This document shows, piece after piece, positions 1 to 7,333 of a stretch of DNA of 33,946 nucleotides; within the stretch, counting starts at the first letter, position 1, and the number at the start of each line of letters is the position of its first letter. The notes beneath the pieces were generated by a model. That model was not told the origin of the DNA. It worked only from the letters and a program-made list of their open reading frames with translations, and searched no databases. This DNA comes from Megamonas sp. UBA1799. GTDB taxonomy: Bacteria; Bacillota; Negativicutes; Selenomonadales; Selenomonadaceae. Position numbers and translations under genes: made by a program. The stretch spans positions 1 to 33,946 of the forward strand of contig DCFR01000033.1 of the NCBI GenBank assembly GCA_002319815.1. Reading direction: 5' to 3'.

Positions 1-26
1 CTGGGGGATTATGATTAATCATTCAA

Positions 27-884
27 ATGAAATATTTTTGTGAAGTATGCCAGTGGCGTAATATTACAAAAGCAGCAGAAGTACTTCATGTATCACAACC
101 AACCATCAGCATCGCCATGCAAACAATTGAAGCAGAAACCGGCCTGAATCTATTTCGGCGTGACGGAAAAAAAATTTATCTGACACGAGACAGCAATTTA
201 CTTTTGGAAAAAATTCGTCCTGTTCTAGAAACCTTGAACGAGCTTGAACGAAGCATTAATGATATAGCGCATAAACGCAATCATATTCGTTTCGCATTGC
301 CACCGCAAATCAGTTTGCTGGTGTTACCATTACTTTTTGGCCCCTTTCAAAAAGAACACCCTGATATTCTTTTAGAAATTATGGAAGATGCTCCGGAAAA
401 TTCCTTGCACCTCCTAAAAGAAGAAAAACTAGATGTCATGCTAATGCCTTATGCCGACACCAACAATGAAGATTTTGTTTATCAAGAACTTGGCCGCAAT
501 GAATGTTATTTTTGTACTTGGCCAGAGAATCCCCTTGCACGTTACGCTTCTATTACCATCCAAGATATCCAGACTGAGCCTCTTGTACTAAACGATAGCA
601 CTTTTCATTTAACGCATCTTATTCAGCAGCGGTTTCACCAAGCCGGGTATCAGCCTAATGTAATACATTATTCGCCTTATCTGCATACAGTTCGCAATCT
701 TGTTACACAACATATTGCCTCCGCTTTTCTGACACGACAGGCAATATTACCAAAAGATGATATTGTTGCTATTTCCTTAAAAAAACCACTTTACTTTGAT
801 GTTGGCATTATTACAAAACGCGGTCGACACATTTATGATGACGAACGCATTTTGATCAATTTTATAAAAAAGATTTATAATTGA
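27..884 (+). CDS. LysR family transcriptional regulator (start uncertain)
   Basis: This is a LysR-type DNA-binding regulator. An N-terminal winged helix-turn-helix (about residues 10-35, with the typical ITKAAEVLHVSQPTIS segment) is followed by a two-lobed effector domain to about residue 285. The start is unclear. LysR proteins usually begin about five residues earlier, with a pattern like MNIRQMKYF. Here the codons before ATG 27 read L-I-I-Q in frame and are preceded by an in-frame TGA at 12-14. A GGGGG ribosome-binding-like run sits at 3-7, so an ATT or ATC start (21 or 18), or a one-base disruption relative to the ATG at 11, is possible. The gene is visibly richer in A+T than the folate genes behind it. 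Its target is unknown; it may be a gene to the left of the window. The family assignment is firm. Confidence 0.85.
   Translation: MKYFCEVCQWRNITKAAEVLHVSQPTISIAMQTIEAETGLNLFRRDGKKIYLTRDSNLLLEKIRPVLETLNELERSINDIAHKRNHIRFALPPQISLLVLPLLFGPFQKEHPDILLEIMEDAPENSLHLLKEEKLDVMLMPYADTNNEDFVYQELGRNECYFCTWPENPLARYASITIQDIQTEPLVLNDSTFHLTHLIQQRFHQAGYQPNVIHYSPYLHTVRNLVTQHIASAFLTRQAILPKDDIVAISLKKPLYFDVGIITKRGRHIYDDERILINFIKKIYN
852..881 (+). promoter_or_regulatory. Candidate promoter of the folate operon
   Basis: A -35 TTGATC at 852-857 and a -10 TATAAT at 876-881 are separated by 18 bases. The site lies inside the last codons of the LysR gene, about 110 bases before the folE start, and is the best sigma70-type match in this gap. 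This is inference from sequence only. Confidence 0.5.
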
Positions 885-992
885 ATACCTGTCGGAAATT
901 TGCATTTTTTTAGTAAAATGGTACACTGGAAACAAGCATGTTGCGCCACAATGATGGCACATTACAATGACTTTTCAACAGGGAGCACAGAT

Positions 993-1574
993 ATGAACGC
1001 AAAAGCCGAACAGGCAATAAAAGATTTTCTTACCGCCATGGGACTTGATCTCACCGCCCGGCATATGGAACAGACACCGGCGCGCGTGGTAGAACTTTAT
1101 GAATATTTGCTGGGCGGTCGTCCCGAACGTATTCCGGCCCTCTGGGGCCGCCCGTTTCCCACCGACAGCCGCGGCCTGATTGCCATACGGCATATTCCTT
1201 TTTACTCGCTTTGCGAGCATCATCTGGTTCCTTTTTTTGGCGAAGTTTACATCGCCTATCTGCCCCACAACGGCATGGCCGCCGGATTCAGCAAATTTGC
1301 CCGTGTCATTGGTGAATTGGCCCGGCAGCCGCAACTACAGGAACGCCTGACACAGGAAATTGCCGAGGCCATTGGTCAGGGAATCGCCGCCGAAGGAGTT
1401 CTGGTCATTGTAGAAGCCCGGCAGCTCTGTATGATGCTGCGCAGCGAAATTGCACCTGACACAACAACGCTTACGACAGCCAGCAGCGGCCGTCTGCAAA
1501 CCGATGCCTCATTACGGCAGGAAGCTTGGTCGCTGCTGATGAAAGGAGAAAACAAACATGCCCCCTCTGCGTGA
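993..1574 (+). CDS. folE: GTP cyclohydrolase I, type IA, with an active-site substitution
   Basis: GTP cyclohydrolase I converts GTP to 7,8-dihydroneopterin triphosphate, the first step of folate synthesis. The 193-residue length fits the family. The CEHH motif (Cys74, His76, His77) and Cys146 give the zinc site, and SK (100-101) and QERLT (116-120) are also conserved. ATG 993 is chosen because GGGAG lies at 981-985. The usual HxCMxxRG near the C-terminus reads Q144-L-C146-M-M-L-R-S here. The near-invariant histidine two residues before the last zinc ligand (His179 in E. coli) is therefore glutamine, and the glycine after the arginine is serine. The QPQLQERLT and SSGR segments also depart from the usual RPQVQERLT and RG forms. 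It is the first gene of folE-folP-folB-folK and overlaps folP by 17 bases. Folate function is likely from context, but full activity is not assured. Confidence 0.9.
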   Translation: MNAKAEQAIKDFLTAMGLDLTARHMEQTPARVVELYEYLLGGRPERIPALWGRPFPTDSRGLIAIRHIPFYSLCEHHLVPFFGEVYIAYLPHNGMAAGFSKFARVIGELARQPQLQERLTQEIAEAIGQGIAAEGVLVIVEARQLCMMLRSEIAPDTTTLTTASSGRLQTDASLRQEAWSLLMKGENKHAPSA

Positions 1575-2424
1575 ATATCACTGGCCCGACGGAAAATTAC
1601 TTTGTCTGGGCCGTAAAACCCTGATTATGGGTATTCTCAATGTAACGCCGGATTCTTTTTCCGACGGCGGCCGCTGGAACACAATTGACCGCGCCCGCCG
1701 CCATGCGGAAGAAATGATCCGGGATGGCGCTGATCTCATTGACATCGGCGCGGAATCCTCTCGTCCCGGATTTGCGCCGGTACCGGCAGCGGAAGAGCTG
1801 GAACGCCTGCTGCCTTTTCTGGAAAAAGTAGTTCCTGACATCCCGGCCCCGGTGTCTATCGACACCTTTAAGTCAGAAACAGCTACGGCGGCCTTATCCT
1901 GTGGAGTAAATATTATTAATGATATTCAAGGGCTGCAGTACGCTGCTGAACCAGGACAAATGGCAGCAGTTGCCGCCCACAGCGATGTTCCGGTGATTGT
2001 TATGCACAACCAGCCCGGTAAAGAATACAGTGAAGACATTCTTGCCGCCATGCAGGCGTTTTTTTACCGCAGCCGCTGCATAGCCGACCAGGCGGGTCTG
2101 CGCCCGGAAAACATCATCTTCGATCCCGGCATCGGCTTTGGCAAAACGCCGTCTGACAATCTTCTTGTCCTCAAACGACTGGAAGAATTAGCCGCGATTG
2201 ACGGCGTTGCCTATCCGCTGCTGCTGGGAACCAGCCGTAAAAGTTTTATCGGCGCTGCGCTCGGCCTGCCGGTCGACGAACGCATGGAAGCGACCGGAGT
2301 GACCTGCGTACTCGGTATCCTCAAGGGAGCTTCCATTGTGCGCGTACACGATGTCAAACCGATTGCCCGCATGTGCCGCATGACGGATGCAATTTTACAA
2401 GCCGATGCAAAATCGAATTTTTAG
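1558..2424 (+). CDS. folP: Dihydropteroate synthase
   Basis: Dihydropteroate synthase joins 6-hydroxymethyl-dihydropterin pyrophosphate to p-aminobenzoate to make dihydropteroate; it is the sulfonamide target. At 288 residues it forms one TIM barrel. The pterin site starts with MGILNVTPDSFSDGG (about 24-38). The loop-2 signature is DIGAESSRPG (62-71), where many homologues have ESTRPG. GTSRKSFIG (224-232) carries the pterin/phosphate lysine, and RVHDV starts at 262. The ATG lies inside the end of folE (17-base overlap), with AAAGGAG about 10 bases upstream. The stop codon abuts the GGAGG of folB. The arrangement indicates one translationally coupled operon. Assignment is firm. Confidence 0.97.
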   Translation: MPPLREYHWPDGKLLCLGRKTLIMGILNVTPDSFSDGGRWNTIDRARRHAEEMIRDGADLIDIGAESSRPGFAPVPAAEELERLLPFLEKVVPDIPAPVSIDTFKSETATAALSCGVNIINDIQGLQYAAEPGQMAAVAAHSDVPVIVMHNQPGKEYSEDILAAMQAFFYRSRCIADQAGLRPENIIFDPGIGFGKTPSDNLLVLKRLEELAAIDGVAYPLLLGTSRKSFIGAALGLPVDERMEATGVTCVLGILKGASIVRVHDVKPIARMCRMTDAILQADAKSNF

Positions 2425-2434
2425 GAGGCAGAAA

Positions 2435-2797
2435 ATGGACAGAATCGAACTCACACAAATGGAATTTTATGGGTATCATGGCTCTCTGCCGGAAGAACGC
2501 CGACTGGGTCAAAGATTTATCATTGACGTCAAGCTGTATCTGGACCTCAGTCTGTCCGGCAGCAGCGATGATCTCAAAGATACCGTAAATTACGCCGCTG
2601 TTTACGAAACCGTGCGCGCGATTGTCGAAGGCGAACCACTGCGTCTGATTGAAGCGGTCGCGGAAAAAATCGCCGCCGCGCTGCTTGCCGACTATCCGGT
2701 CAATGCGGTGCGCGTGGCCGTACATAAGCCGGATGCGCCGGTGCCGGGCAAATTTGGCGATATCTGCGTACAGATCAAACGGACGCGCCCGGTATGA
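2435..2797 (+). CDS. folB: Dihydroneopterin aldolase
   Basis: Dihydroneopterin aldolase cleaves 7,8-dihydroneopterin to 6-hydroxymethyl-dihydropterin and glycolaldehyde. The 120-residue protein has the family pattern: FYGYHGSLPEE near the N-terminus (catalytic glutamate about residue 21), VNYAAVY in the middle with the conserved tyrosine, and VHKPDAPVPG with catalytic Lys98. ATG 2435 is chosen over upstream in-frame ATGs because TAGGAGG at 2422-2428 gives ideal spacing and the product then matches family length. The gene ends in a 4-base ATGA overlap with folK, indicating translational coupling. Confidence 0.96.
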   Translation: MDRIELTQMEFYGYHGSLPEERRLGQRFIIDVKLYLDLSLSGSSDDLKDTVNYAAVYETVRAIVEGEPLRLIEAVAEKIAAALLADYPVNAVRVAVHKPDAPVPGKFGDICVQIKRTRPV

Positions 2798-3276
2798 AAA
2801 CAACCTGCTGGATCAGTCTGGGCGCTAATCTGGGAGACCGCGCGGCGGCTCTGCAGGCAGCTCTTGCGCAGCTGCGCCTGACGCCGGGCATTGAAGTATC
2901 CAAGGTTTCGTCCTTTTACGAAACGCCGCCCTGGGGAAAAACGGATCAGCCGCCTTTTCTCAACGCCGCAGCCGAACTGCTGACGACACTGTCGCCTTTG
3001 GCGCTGCTGCAGGCCTGTCAGCGCATTGAAGACCAGCTGGGCCGCAAACGCCTTGAACATTGGGGCCCGCGCACCATCGACCTTGATCTGCTGCATATCC
3101 CCGGCTGCACGGTGGACAGCCCGGCGCTGCAGCTGCCGCATCCCTATTTGCTGCAGCGCGCTTTTGTATTGGTCCCGCTGGCAGAAATTGCCGGCAGCGC
3201 AGAGTTTCAGGGCCATACCTTTGCTAAATGGCGCGATGCGCTGCCCGACCGCAATACCATTCAGAAAAAAGCATAA
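2794..3276 (+). CDS. folK: 6-hydroxymethyl-7,8-dihydropterin pyrophosphokinase
   Basis: HPPK transfers pyrophosphate from ATP to 6-hydroxymethyl-dihydropterin and so makes the substrate of FolP. At 160 residues it has the family landmarks in order: SLGANLGDR at the N-terminus, FYETPPWG (pterin-binding loop), FLNAAAEL, the GPRTIDLDLL signature (acidic Mg-ATP residues), and HPYLLQRAFVLVPLAEIAG. The start codon overlaps the folB stop (ATGA). It is the last gene of the operon, and its TAA lies inside the left arm of the terminator hairpin. No folC or folA is visible in the window. Confidence 0.97.
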   Translation: MKTTCWISLGANLGDRAAALQAALAQLRLTPGIEVSKVSSFYETPPWGKTDQPPFLNAAAELLTTLSPLALLQACQRIEDQLGRKRLEHWGPRTIDLDLLHIPGCTVDSPALQLPHPYLLQRAFVLVPLAEIAGSAEFQGHTFAKWRDALPDRNTIQKKA

Positions 3277-3315
3277 AAATAACCAGAGACAGCCGCTCTC
3301 TGGTTATTTTTATGC
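3271..3315. terminator. Bidirectional hairpin terminator after folK
   Basis: A perfect 19-bp inverted repeat (arms 3271-3289 and 3297-3315, 7-base loop) starts with A-rich sequence and ends in ATTTTTAT. It can act as an intrinsic terminator for folK on the plus strand and for the hydrolase gene that converges from the minus strand. The folK stop codon is within the left arm. Confidence 0.9.
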
Positions 3316-3388
3316 TGCGGCAGGGAAACAACTCTGCCCGGCAGTAAAACAAAAACAGTTTTATACAATCTCCTTGCCGACTGCACGC

Positions 3389-4501
3389 TTACCGGGTAAA
3401 ATCCGGCGCATTTAATTCTGTTACATCGGCAGATACAAACAAAGCCGATACGTCGCCATTATAATCCGGATCCTGACTCAGATCCAGTTTCCAGGCTTCA
3501 TTGCCGCTGACCAAGGCAAAGTCGCTGAAAGCAGCCCAGACCAGATAAGGACTCGTTGTCGATTCAAAATAATAAACGCCATGCGTCAGATCGCCAACCG
3601 TGCGCCAGACCGTCGCCGCCGTATACGGATTCTTAGGATCGACGCTGGTAATAAAAGGCTGGGAAGCATTTCTGGTCACGCTCAGGATATGTGCCAGCGC
3701 TTCTCTGGTACTATGCGGCTGCGGCAAATTTTTTAAATAATACGCCGCCCTGACAAAACGATCCGTCGGCGTGGATGTGCCCGGCAGCGGCAAAGTTCCG
3801 CCAAAACCTTTATATTGTTTCAGATTGGCCTGCTGTTTATCAAAGGTCGGTGAATTCGTCATGATGGTATAGGCGCGGTCATGGTAAATAACCGGTTTTC
3901 CATCAATATATTCAACGACTGCGGAATCACCCGTCTTATCCGCCAGCGCCAGATGCAGCGACGCCCGCGTCATCTGCGTGCCAATCGTCGCAATATACAT
4001 TGGCACATTGACGTCAACAATCTGATACCGCCCGGCGCGAATATCGGCCACAGCCTCGGCTACGGTAGCATAATTATCCAGCATATATTGTGCCCAGAGC
4101 GCAATCGAGATTCCCTTGCGCTCTGGATCCCTTGGTCCATAATTGCTTTCATCCAGCCAGAGAAGATTAGCTTCCAGCCCCGCTTCATTGACACCATCCG
4201 AAACAAACGCTTTTCCTTTCACCGAGGAAGCCAGTACAATACTGCTGTATTGCGACTGCCAGTCAAACGATGCGGTTTCATTTAATCCCGCGCGCGTAAT
4301 ACCTTTTGGTAAAAACCAAAAGGCCACATCCGTTTTTTCCGGCCAGTCCATATTACGGCCGACTAAAACTGCCTGCCCATTATCCGCCGACAAGACCCGG
4401 CTGCAAGCCATAGCCGCTTGCGGCGATACTCCGGTCAAAAGCAATGCCGCTGCCAAAAAGAACACCCAAACACCGGAAATTCTTCTTAAATAATTTCTCA
4501 T
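3389..4501 (-). CDS. Exported choloylglycine hydrolase / penicillin V acylase family amidohydrolase
   Basis: This is an N-terminal-nucleophile hydrolase that cleaves linear amide bonds, as in bile salt hydrolases and penicillin V acylases. At 370 residues, a positive N-terminus and a hydrophobic stretch (about residues 11-25) form a signal peptide ending AMA just before Cys33. That cysteine would become the free N-terminal nucleophile after cleavage. Family residues are visible: GRNMDW (Arg and Asp of the active site), TNSPTFD (Asn) and TPTDRF (Arg). ATG 4501 is preferred over an upstream in-frame TTG at 4531 because GAGGAG lies four bases before it. A 19-codon ORF precedes it on the same strand. 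The signal peptide points to action outside the cytoplasmic membrane. Substrate (conjugated bile acids, penicillin V or N-acyl-homoserine lactones) cannot be decided from sequence. Confidence 0.9.
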   Translation of the reverse strand: MRNYLRRISGVWVFFLAAALLLTGVSPQAAMACSRVLSADNGQAVLVGRNMDWPEKTDVAFWFLPKGITRAGLNETASFDWQSQYSSIVLASSVKGKAFVSDGVNEAGLEANLLWLDESNYGPRDPERKGISIALWAQYMLDNYATVAEAVADIRAGRYQIVDVNVPMYIATIGTQMTRASLHLALADKTGDSAVVEYIDGKPVIYHDRAYTIMTNSPTFDKQQANLKQYKGFGGTLPLPGTSTPTDRFVRAAYYLKNLPQPHSTREALAHILSVTRNASQPFITSVDPKNPYTAATVWRTVGDLTHGVYYFESTTSPYLVWAAFSDFALVSGNEAWKLDLSQDPDYNGDVSALFVSADVTELNAPDFTR

Positions 4502-4527
4502 TTTCTCCTCACCTTTCCTCACGATCT

Positions 4528-4587
4528 TCAATGCTGCAACCCGAAGATACCATGATATGCCAGAACCGGAATCATGCTGCGCGCCAT
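4528..4587 (-). CDS. Possible 19-residue leader peptide or small protein
   Basis: A 20-codon ORF on the minus strand encodes MARSMIPVLAYHGIFGLQH. It is preceded by a perfect AGGAGGT (4592-4598) with about 5 bases of spacing, better than that of most large genes here. Its TGA ends 26 bases before the ATG of the acylase-family gene, so both would be on one transcript. The peptide is mostly hydrophobic with a positively charged start. It could be a leader peptide coupling translation, a small membrane peptide or chance. No homologue is recognised. Confidence 0.45.
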   Translation of the reverse strand: MARSMIPVLAYHGIFGLQH

Positions 4588-4811
4588 AAACACCTCCTGC
4601 GTTTCATGCGCTGCCGAGCGCGTTATGTATCTTAATAGAGAGAAAATTCGATAAATACAAAAGTTGCTTTAAATGCTTACTTTAATCTTAACAAGAAAAA
4701 TTCGCGAAAAATTATTTTTTTCCTGCTAAAAAAAGCATCTGCAGAAAAATCTGCCCGCCGCTAAAGCATTCATTCTATTGGAAAAATCAGGAATTATTTT
4801 TTTTGCTCATT

Positions 4812-4858
4812 TATCAACATATAGGGTAATAGTGTTGTTTATCCACTATATATAGTTA
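4812..4858 (+). promoter_or_regulatory. Tandem NrdR boxes upstream of nrdJ
   Basis: Two 16-base sites resemble the NrdR box consensus acaCwAtATaTwGtgt. The downstream one (4843-4858, CCACTATATATAGTTA) matches 13 of 16 positions and the upstream one (4812-4827, TATCAACATATAGGGT) 11 of 16. Equivalent positions are 31 bp apart, the three-helical-turn spacing typical of NrdR box pairs. They lie before a ribonucleotide reductase gene, the usual NrdR target. nrdR itself is not in the window. Confidence 0.75.
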
Positions 4859-4888
4859 AATTCCCTTCTTTTTGACGGATTCTGCCCC

Positions 4889-4918
4889 TTGTTATCCAGC
4901 GATTATTCGCTTTATAAT
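4889..4918 (+). promoter_or_regulatory. Candidate nrdJ promoter
   Basis: TTGTTA at 4889-4894 and TATAAT at 4913-4918 are separated by 18 bases. This sits downstream of the NrdR boxes and about 65 bases before the nrdJ start codon. AGGAG at about 4971-4975 is the ribosome binding site. Confidence 0.6.
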
Positions 4919-4984
4919 AGAACATATCTGACGAGCCGATGCGTAAAAGCAGCTCGTTTATTCTATCTTGCAGGAGTGAAATGA

Positions 4985-7231
4985 ATGGAAAAGTGGTACG
5001 AAAGTGAGATCGGCCAGGGAATTTTAAAATCGAAATATTATCACCCTGATGAAAAATCACCGGAAGAATTTATGGAACGCGTAACCTCTATTTTTTCCCC
5101 GGAAATAAAAAAACGGATGCGCCAATATATTGAAACCGCTTCGGTGTGTCCTGCCGGACGCACCTTGTATTCCGCCGGAGCTAAGGGAAAATTTAAGGGC
5201 AGCCTGAGCAACTGTTACATCCTTCCCTCCCCAACGGATGATATTGAATCGATCTTTCAGATCAATGAAGAGATTGCTAAGATTTTTTCTTACGGCGGCG
5301 GCATTGGCGTCAATATCAGCAACCTGCGCCCAAAAGCGAGCCGCGTCAACAATGTGGCCCGCACCTCAACCGGTTCGGTTTCTTTTTTGAAGATTTTTGA
5401 TACCACCGGCGAAGTGATCAGCCAAAATGGCCGCCGCGGCGCCATGCTGGTGGGCCTGAACTGTGATCACCCGGATATTTTTGAATTTCTGCACATGAAA
5501 CAGAACAATGAAAAACTGGCTTCCATGAATTTATCTATTTTATTCAACGATGCATTTATGAAGGCAGTTGCCGAAGACAGCGAATACGAATTGAAATTTG
5601 ACGTCAAGGCCACCGGAGAAAAAATCCGGCTGAAAATCCGGGCCGCTAAATTTTTTGATGAATACTGTCAGACCCAGTGGGACTGGGGCGATCCCGGCGC
5701 TCTTTTCATTGACCGCCTGAACGATTACACGCTGCTGTCCGGCTATGAAGACTACAAGATTGAGATCACCAATCCCTGCGGTGAATTTGGCGGAAATGCC
5801 TACAATTCCTGCAATCTCATGAGCATTAATCTGTACAATTTTATTGATAATAAATTTACCGAGGAACCGATGCTCAACGAAGCTGCATTTCGTGAAGCGG
5901 TTTATACCGCCGTACAGGCGCTTGACGAAGTCCTTGACTATGGTTATGACACCCAGCCGCTGGAAGCCAATCGCCGCTGCATTGACGACTGGCGCAGCAT
6001 CGGACTCGGACTGTTCGGTTTGGCCGACGCCCTTATTGCCATGAAACTGAAATACGGCTCAAAAAAAGCCAACGAATTTGTCGGCGCCGTCATGCGCATC
6101 ATGCTGGTTGAAGCGGTGCGGTCTTCCTCGGAAACAGCGGCTCTGAAGGGAACTTTTGGCCGCTATGACTGGAAAAAAACAGTCCGGTCGCCAATTGTGC
6201 AGCTGCTCAAAACCGAAGCGCCGGATGTCTACGAAAGTGTGAAAGAACACGGACTGCGCAACGGAACCTTGCTTTCCATTGCCCCTACCGGCACAATCTC
6301 TTTACTGATGGGGACCTTCTCCGGCGGCTGCGAGCCGCTTTACAAAATCAGCTACGAACGCACCACGCATAAAATGGAAACTGAACACAAGACTTTTAAA
6401 GTTTATGCCCATGCCGTAAAAGATCTGCTGGACTATCATCATCTGAGTTATGCCACCAGCGACGAAGAAATCAAAAAACGCTTCCCCTGGATTATCGAAA
6501 GTCATGACGTCCCTTTTTTGAACCGGGTTAGACTGCAGTCTGTTATGCAAAAATATGTGGACAACTCAATTTCCTCGACTGTCAATCTAAAACATGAAGC
6601 GACCCCCGAAGATATCAAGGCCATCTACCTTGCCGCCTGGAAGGCAAACTGCAAGGGCATTACCGTCTTTCGCGACGGCTGCAAGCGCGGCAATATCCTC
6701 GGCGTCAACGATCAGACGCCGGACATTCAATACGATTCCATACAGCCGATTCGCCGCAACGATATTGCCCGTCTTGACGGCTGCACTTTGGTCCGTCATA
6801 CATCCTGCGTCGATAAAATGTATATCACCGTCAACAAAACCGCCGACGGCCAGATTTTTGAAATTTTTACGAATGCGTCCGGCGGCTGTGCCAGCAACAT
6901 TGCCACGATTACGCGCCTGACCTCGCTGGCGCTGCGTTCCGGCGTTTGTGTAAAGGATATCATCCGTCAGCTCGCAATGAGCCGCTGTTCCGCCTGCCAG
7001 GCTATGATCCGCAGCGGACGCAAGGATATTTCCCTGTCCTGCGGCAATGCCATTGCTTCCGCACTGGCCGAGATTTACAATGAGGGAAAAAGCAAGGATG
7101 AAGATAAATACAAAGATCAGCGGGACAACAGCAGCATCAACCGCAAATGTCCGGAATGCGGCCATCACAGCCTGCGCCCGGAAGGCAACTGCGTGACCTG
7201 CACCTTCTGCGGCTGGTCAAAATGTGAATAA
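4985..7231 (+). CDS. nrdJ: Adenosylcobalamin-dependent (class II) ribonucleotide reductase
   Basis: The class II reductase makes deoxynucleotides from ribonucleotides using adenosylcobalamin to start the radical, so it works with or without oxygen. In its 748 residues, SNCY (Cys77) supplies one redox cysteine. NPCGE (263-267) carries the radical-bearing Cys265 with Asn263 and Glu267. APTGTISLLMG is the conserved phosphate-binding segment. A later TSCVDKMYITVNKT segment and a C-terminal four-cysteine ribbon (CPEC from 722, then CxxC near 738-744) are typical of NrdJ; the ribbon probably relays electrons from thioredoxin. No partner subunit lies nearby, as expected for this class. NrdR boxes upstream suggest repression by NrdR when dATP is plentiful. 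With MetH in the same window, it implies that the cell makes or imports B12. Confidence 0.96.
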   Translation: MEKWYESEIGQGILKSKYYHPDEKSPEEFMERVTSIFSPEIKKRMRQYIETASVCPAGRTLYSAGAKGKFKGSLSNCYILPSPTDDIESIFQINEEIAKIFSYGGGIGVNISNLRPKASRVNNVARTSTGSVSFLKIFDTTGEVISQNGRRGAMLVGLNCDHPDIFEFLHMKQNNEKLASMNLSILFNDAFMKAVAEDSEYELKFDVKATGEKIRLKIRAAKFFDEYCQTQWDWGDPGALFIDRLNDYTLLSGYEDYKIEITNPCGEFGGNAYNSCNLMSINLYNFIDNKFTEEPMLNEAAFREAVYTAVQALDEVLDYGYDTQPLEANRRCIDDWRSIGLGLFGLADALIAMKLKYGSKKANEFVGAVMRIMLVEAVRSSSETAALKGTFGRYDWKKTVRSPIVQLLKTEAPDVYESVKEHGLRNGTLLSIAPTGTISLLMGTFSGGCEPLYKISYERTTHKMETEHKTFKVYAHAVKDLLDYHHLSYATSDEEIKKRFPWIIESHDVPFLNRVRLQSVMQKYVDNSISSTVNLKHEATPEDIKAIYLAAWKANCKGITVFRDGCKRGNILGVNDQTPDIQYDSIQPIRRNDIARLDGCTLVRHTSCVDKMYITVNKTADGQIFEIFTNASGGCASNIATITRLTSLALRSGVCVKDIIRQLAMSRCSACQAMIRSGRKDISLSCGNAIASALAEIYNEGKSKDEDKYKDQRDNSSINRKCPECGHHSLRPEGNCVTCTFCGWSKCE

Positions 7232-7239
7232 CTGTCTAT

Positions 7240-7291
7240 AAAATAGAACGACCGTCGTACGAGAGGCCTCGCACGACGGTCGTTCTATTTT
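7240..7291. terminator. Bidirectional hairpin terminator after nrdJ
   Basis: A perfect 19-bp inverted repeat (arms 7240-7258 and 7273-7291) has A-rich and T-rich ends and a small CGAG/CTCG stem within the loop. It lies between the convergent nrdJ and YeiH-family genes. Confidence 0.92.
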
Positions 7292-7333
7292 ATTTTATCG
7301 GCGCAGTGCTTCGCGCCCATCGGTCCCAATATT

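Larger units (their letters stand above)
4588..4984. other. Gene-free divergent regulatory region between the acylase unit and nrdJ
   Basis: About 400 bases without a large ORF. From the left it holds the ribosome binding site of the 19-codon ORF, then a stretch at about 4600-4625 that partly resembles the repeated element seen near 15.97 and 28.17 kb. An A+T-rich block (about 4640-4830) follows, then two NrdR-like boxes and the nrdJ promoter. No cobalamin riboswitch signature was seen. Confidence 0.6.

Noticed and set aside
4600..4625. Third full copy of the intergenic element
   Set aside because: Only about 20 bases resemble the core (GGCAGCGCATGAAACGCA on the minus strand) with gaps, and the second stem half is missing; too weak to annotate as a copy.
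4839..4847. DnaA-box-like TTTATCCAC and further TTATCC motifs near 4890
   Set aside because: Single near-matches within the NrdR-box/promoter region with no cluster and no AT-rich unwinding repeats; not evidence for an origin.
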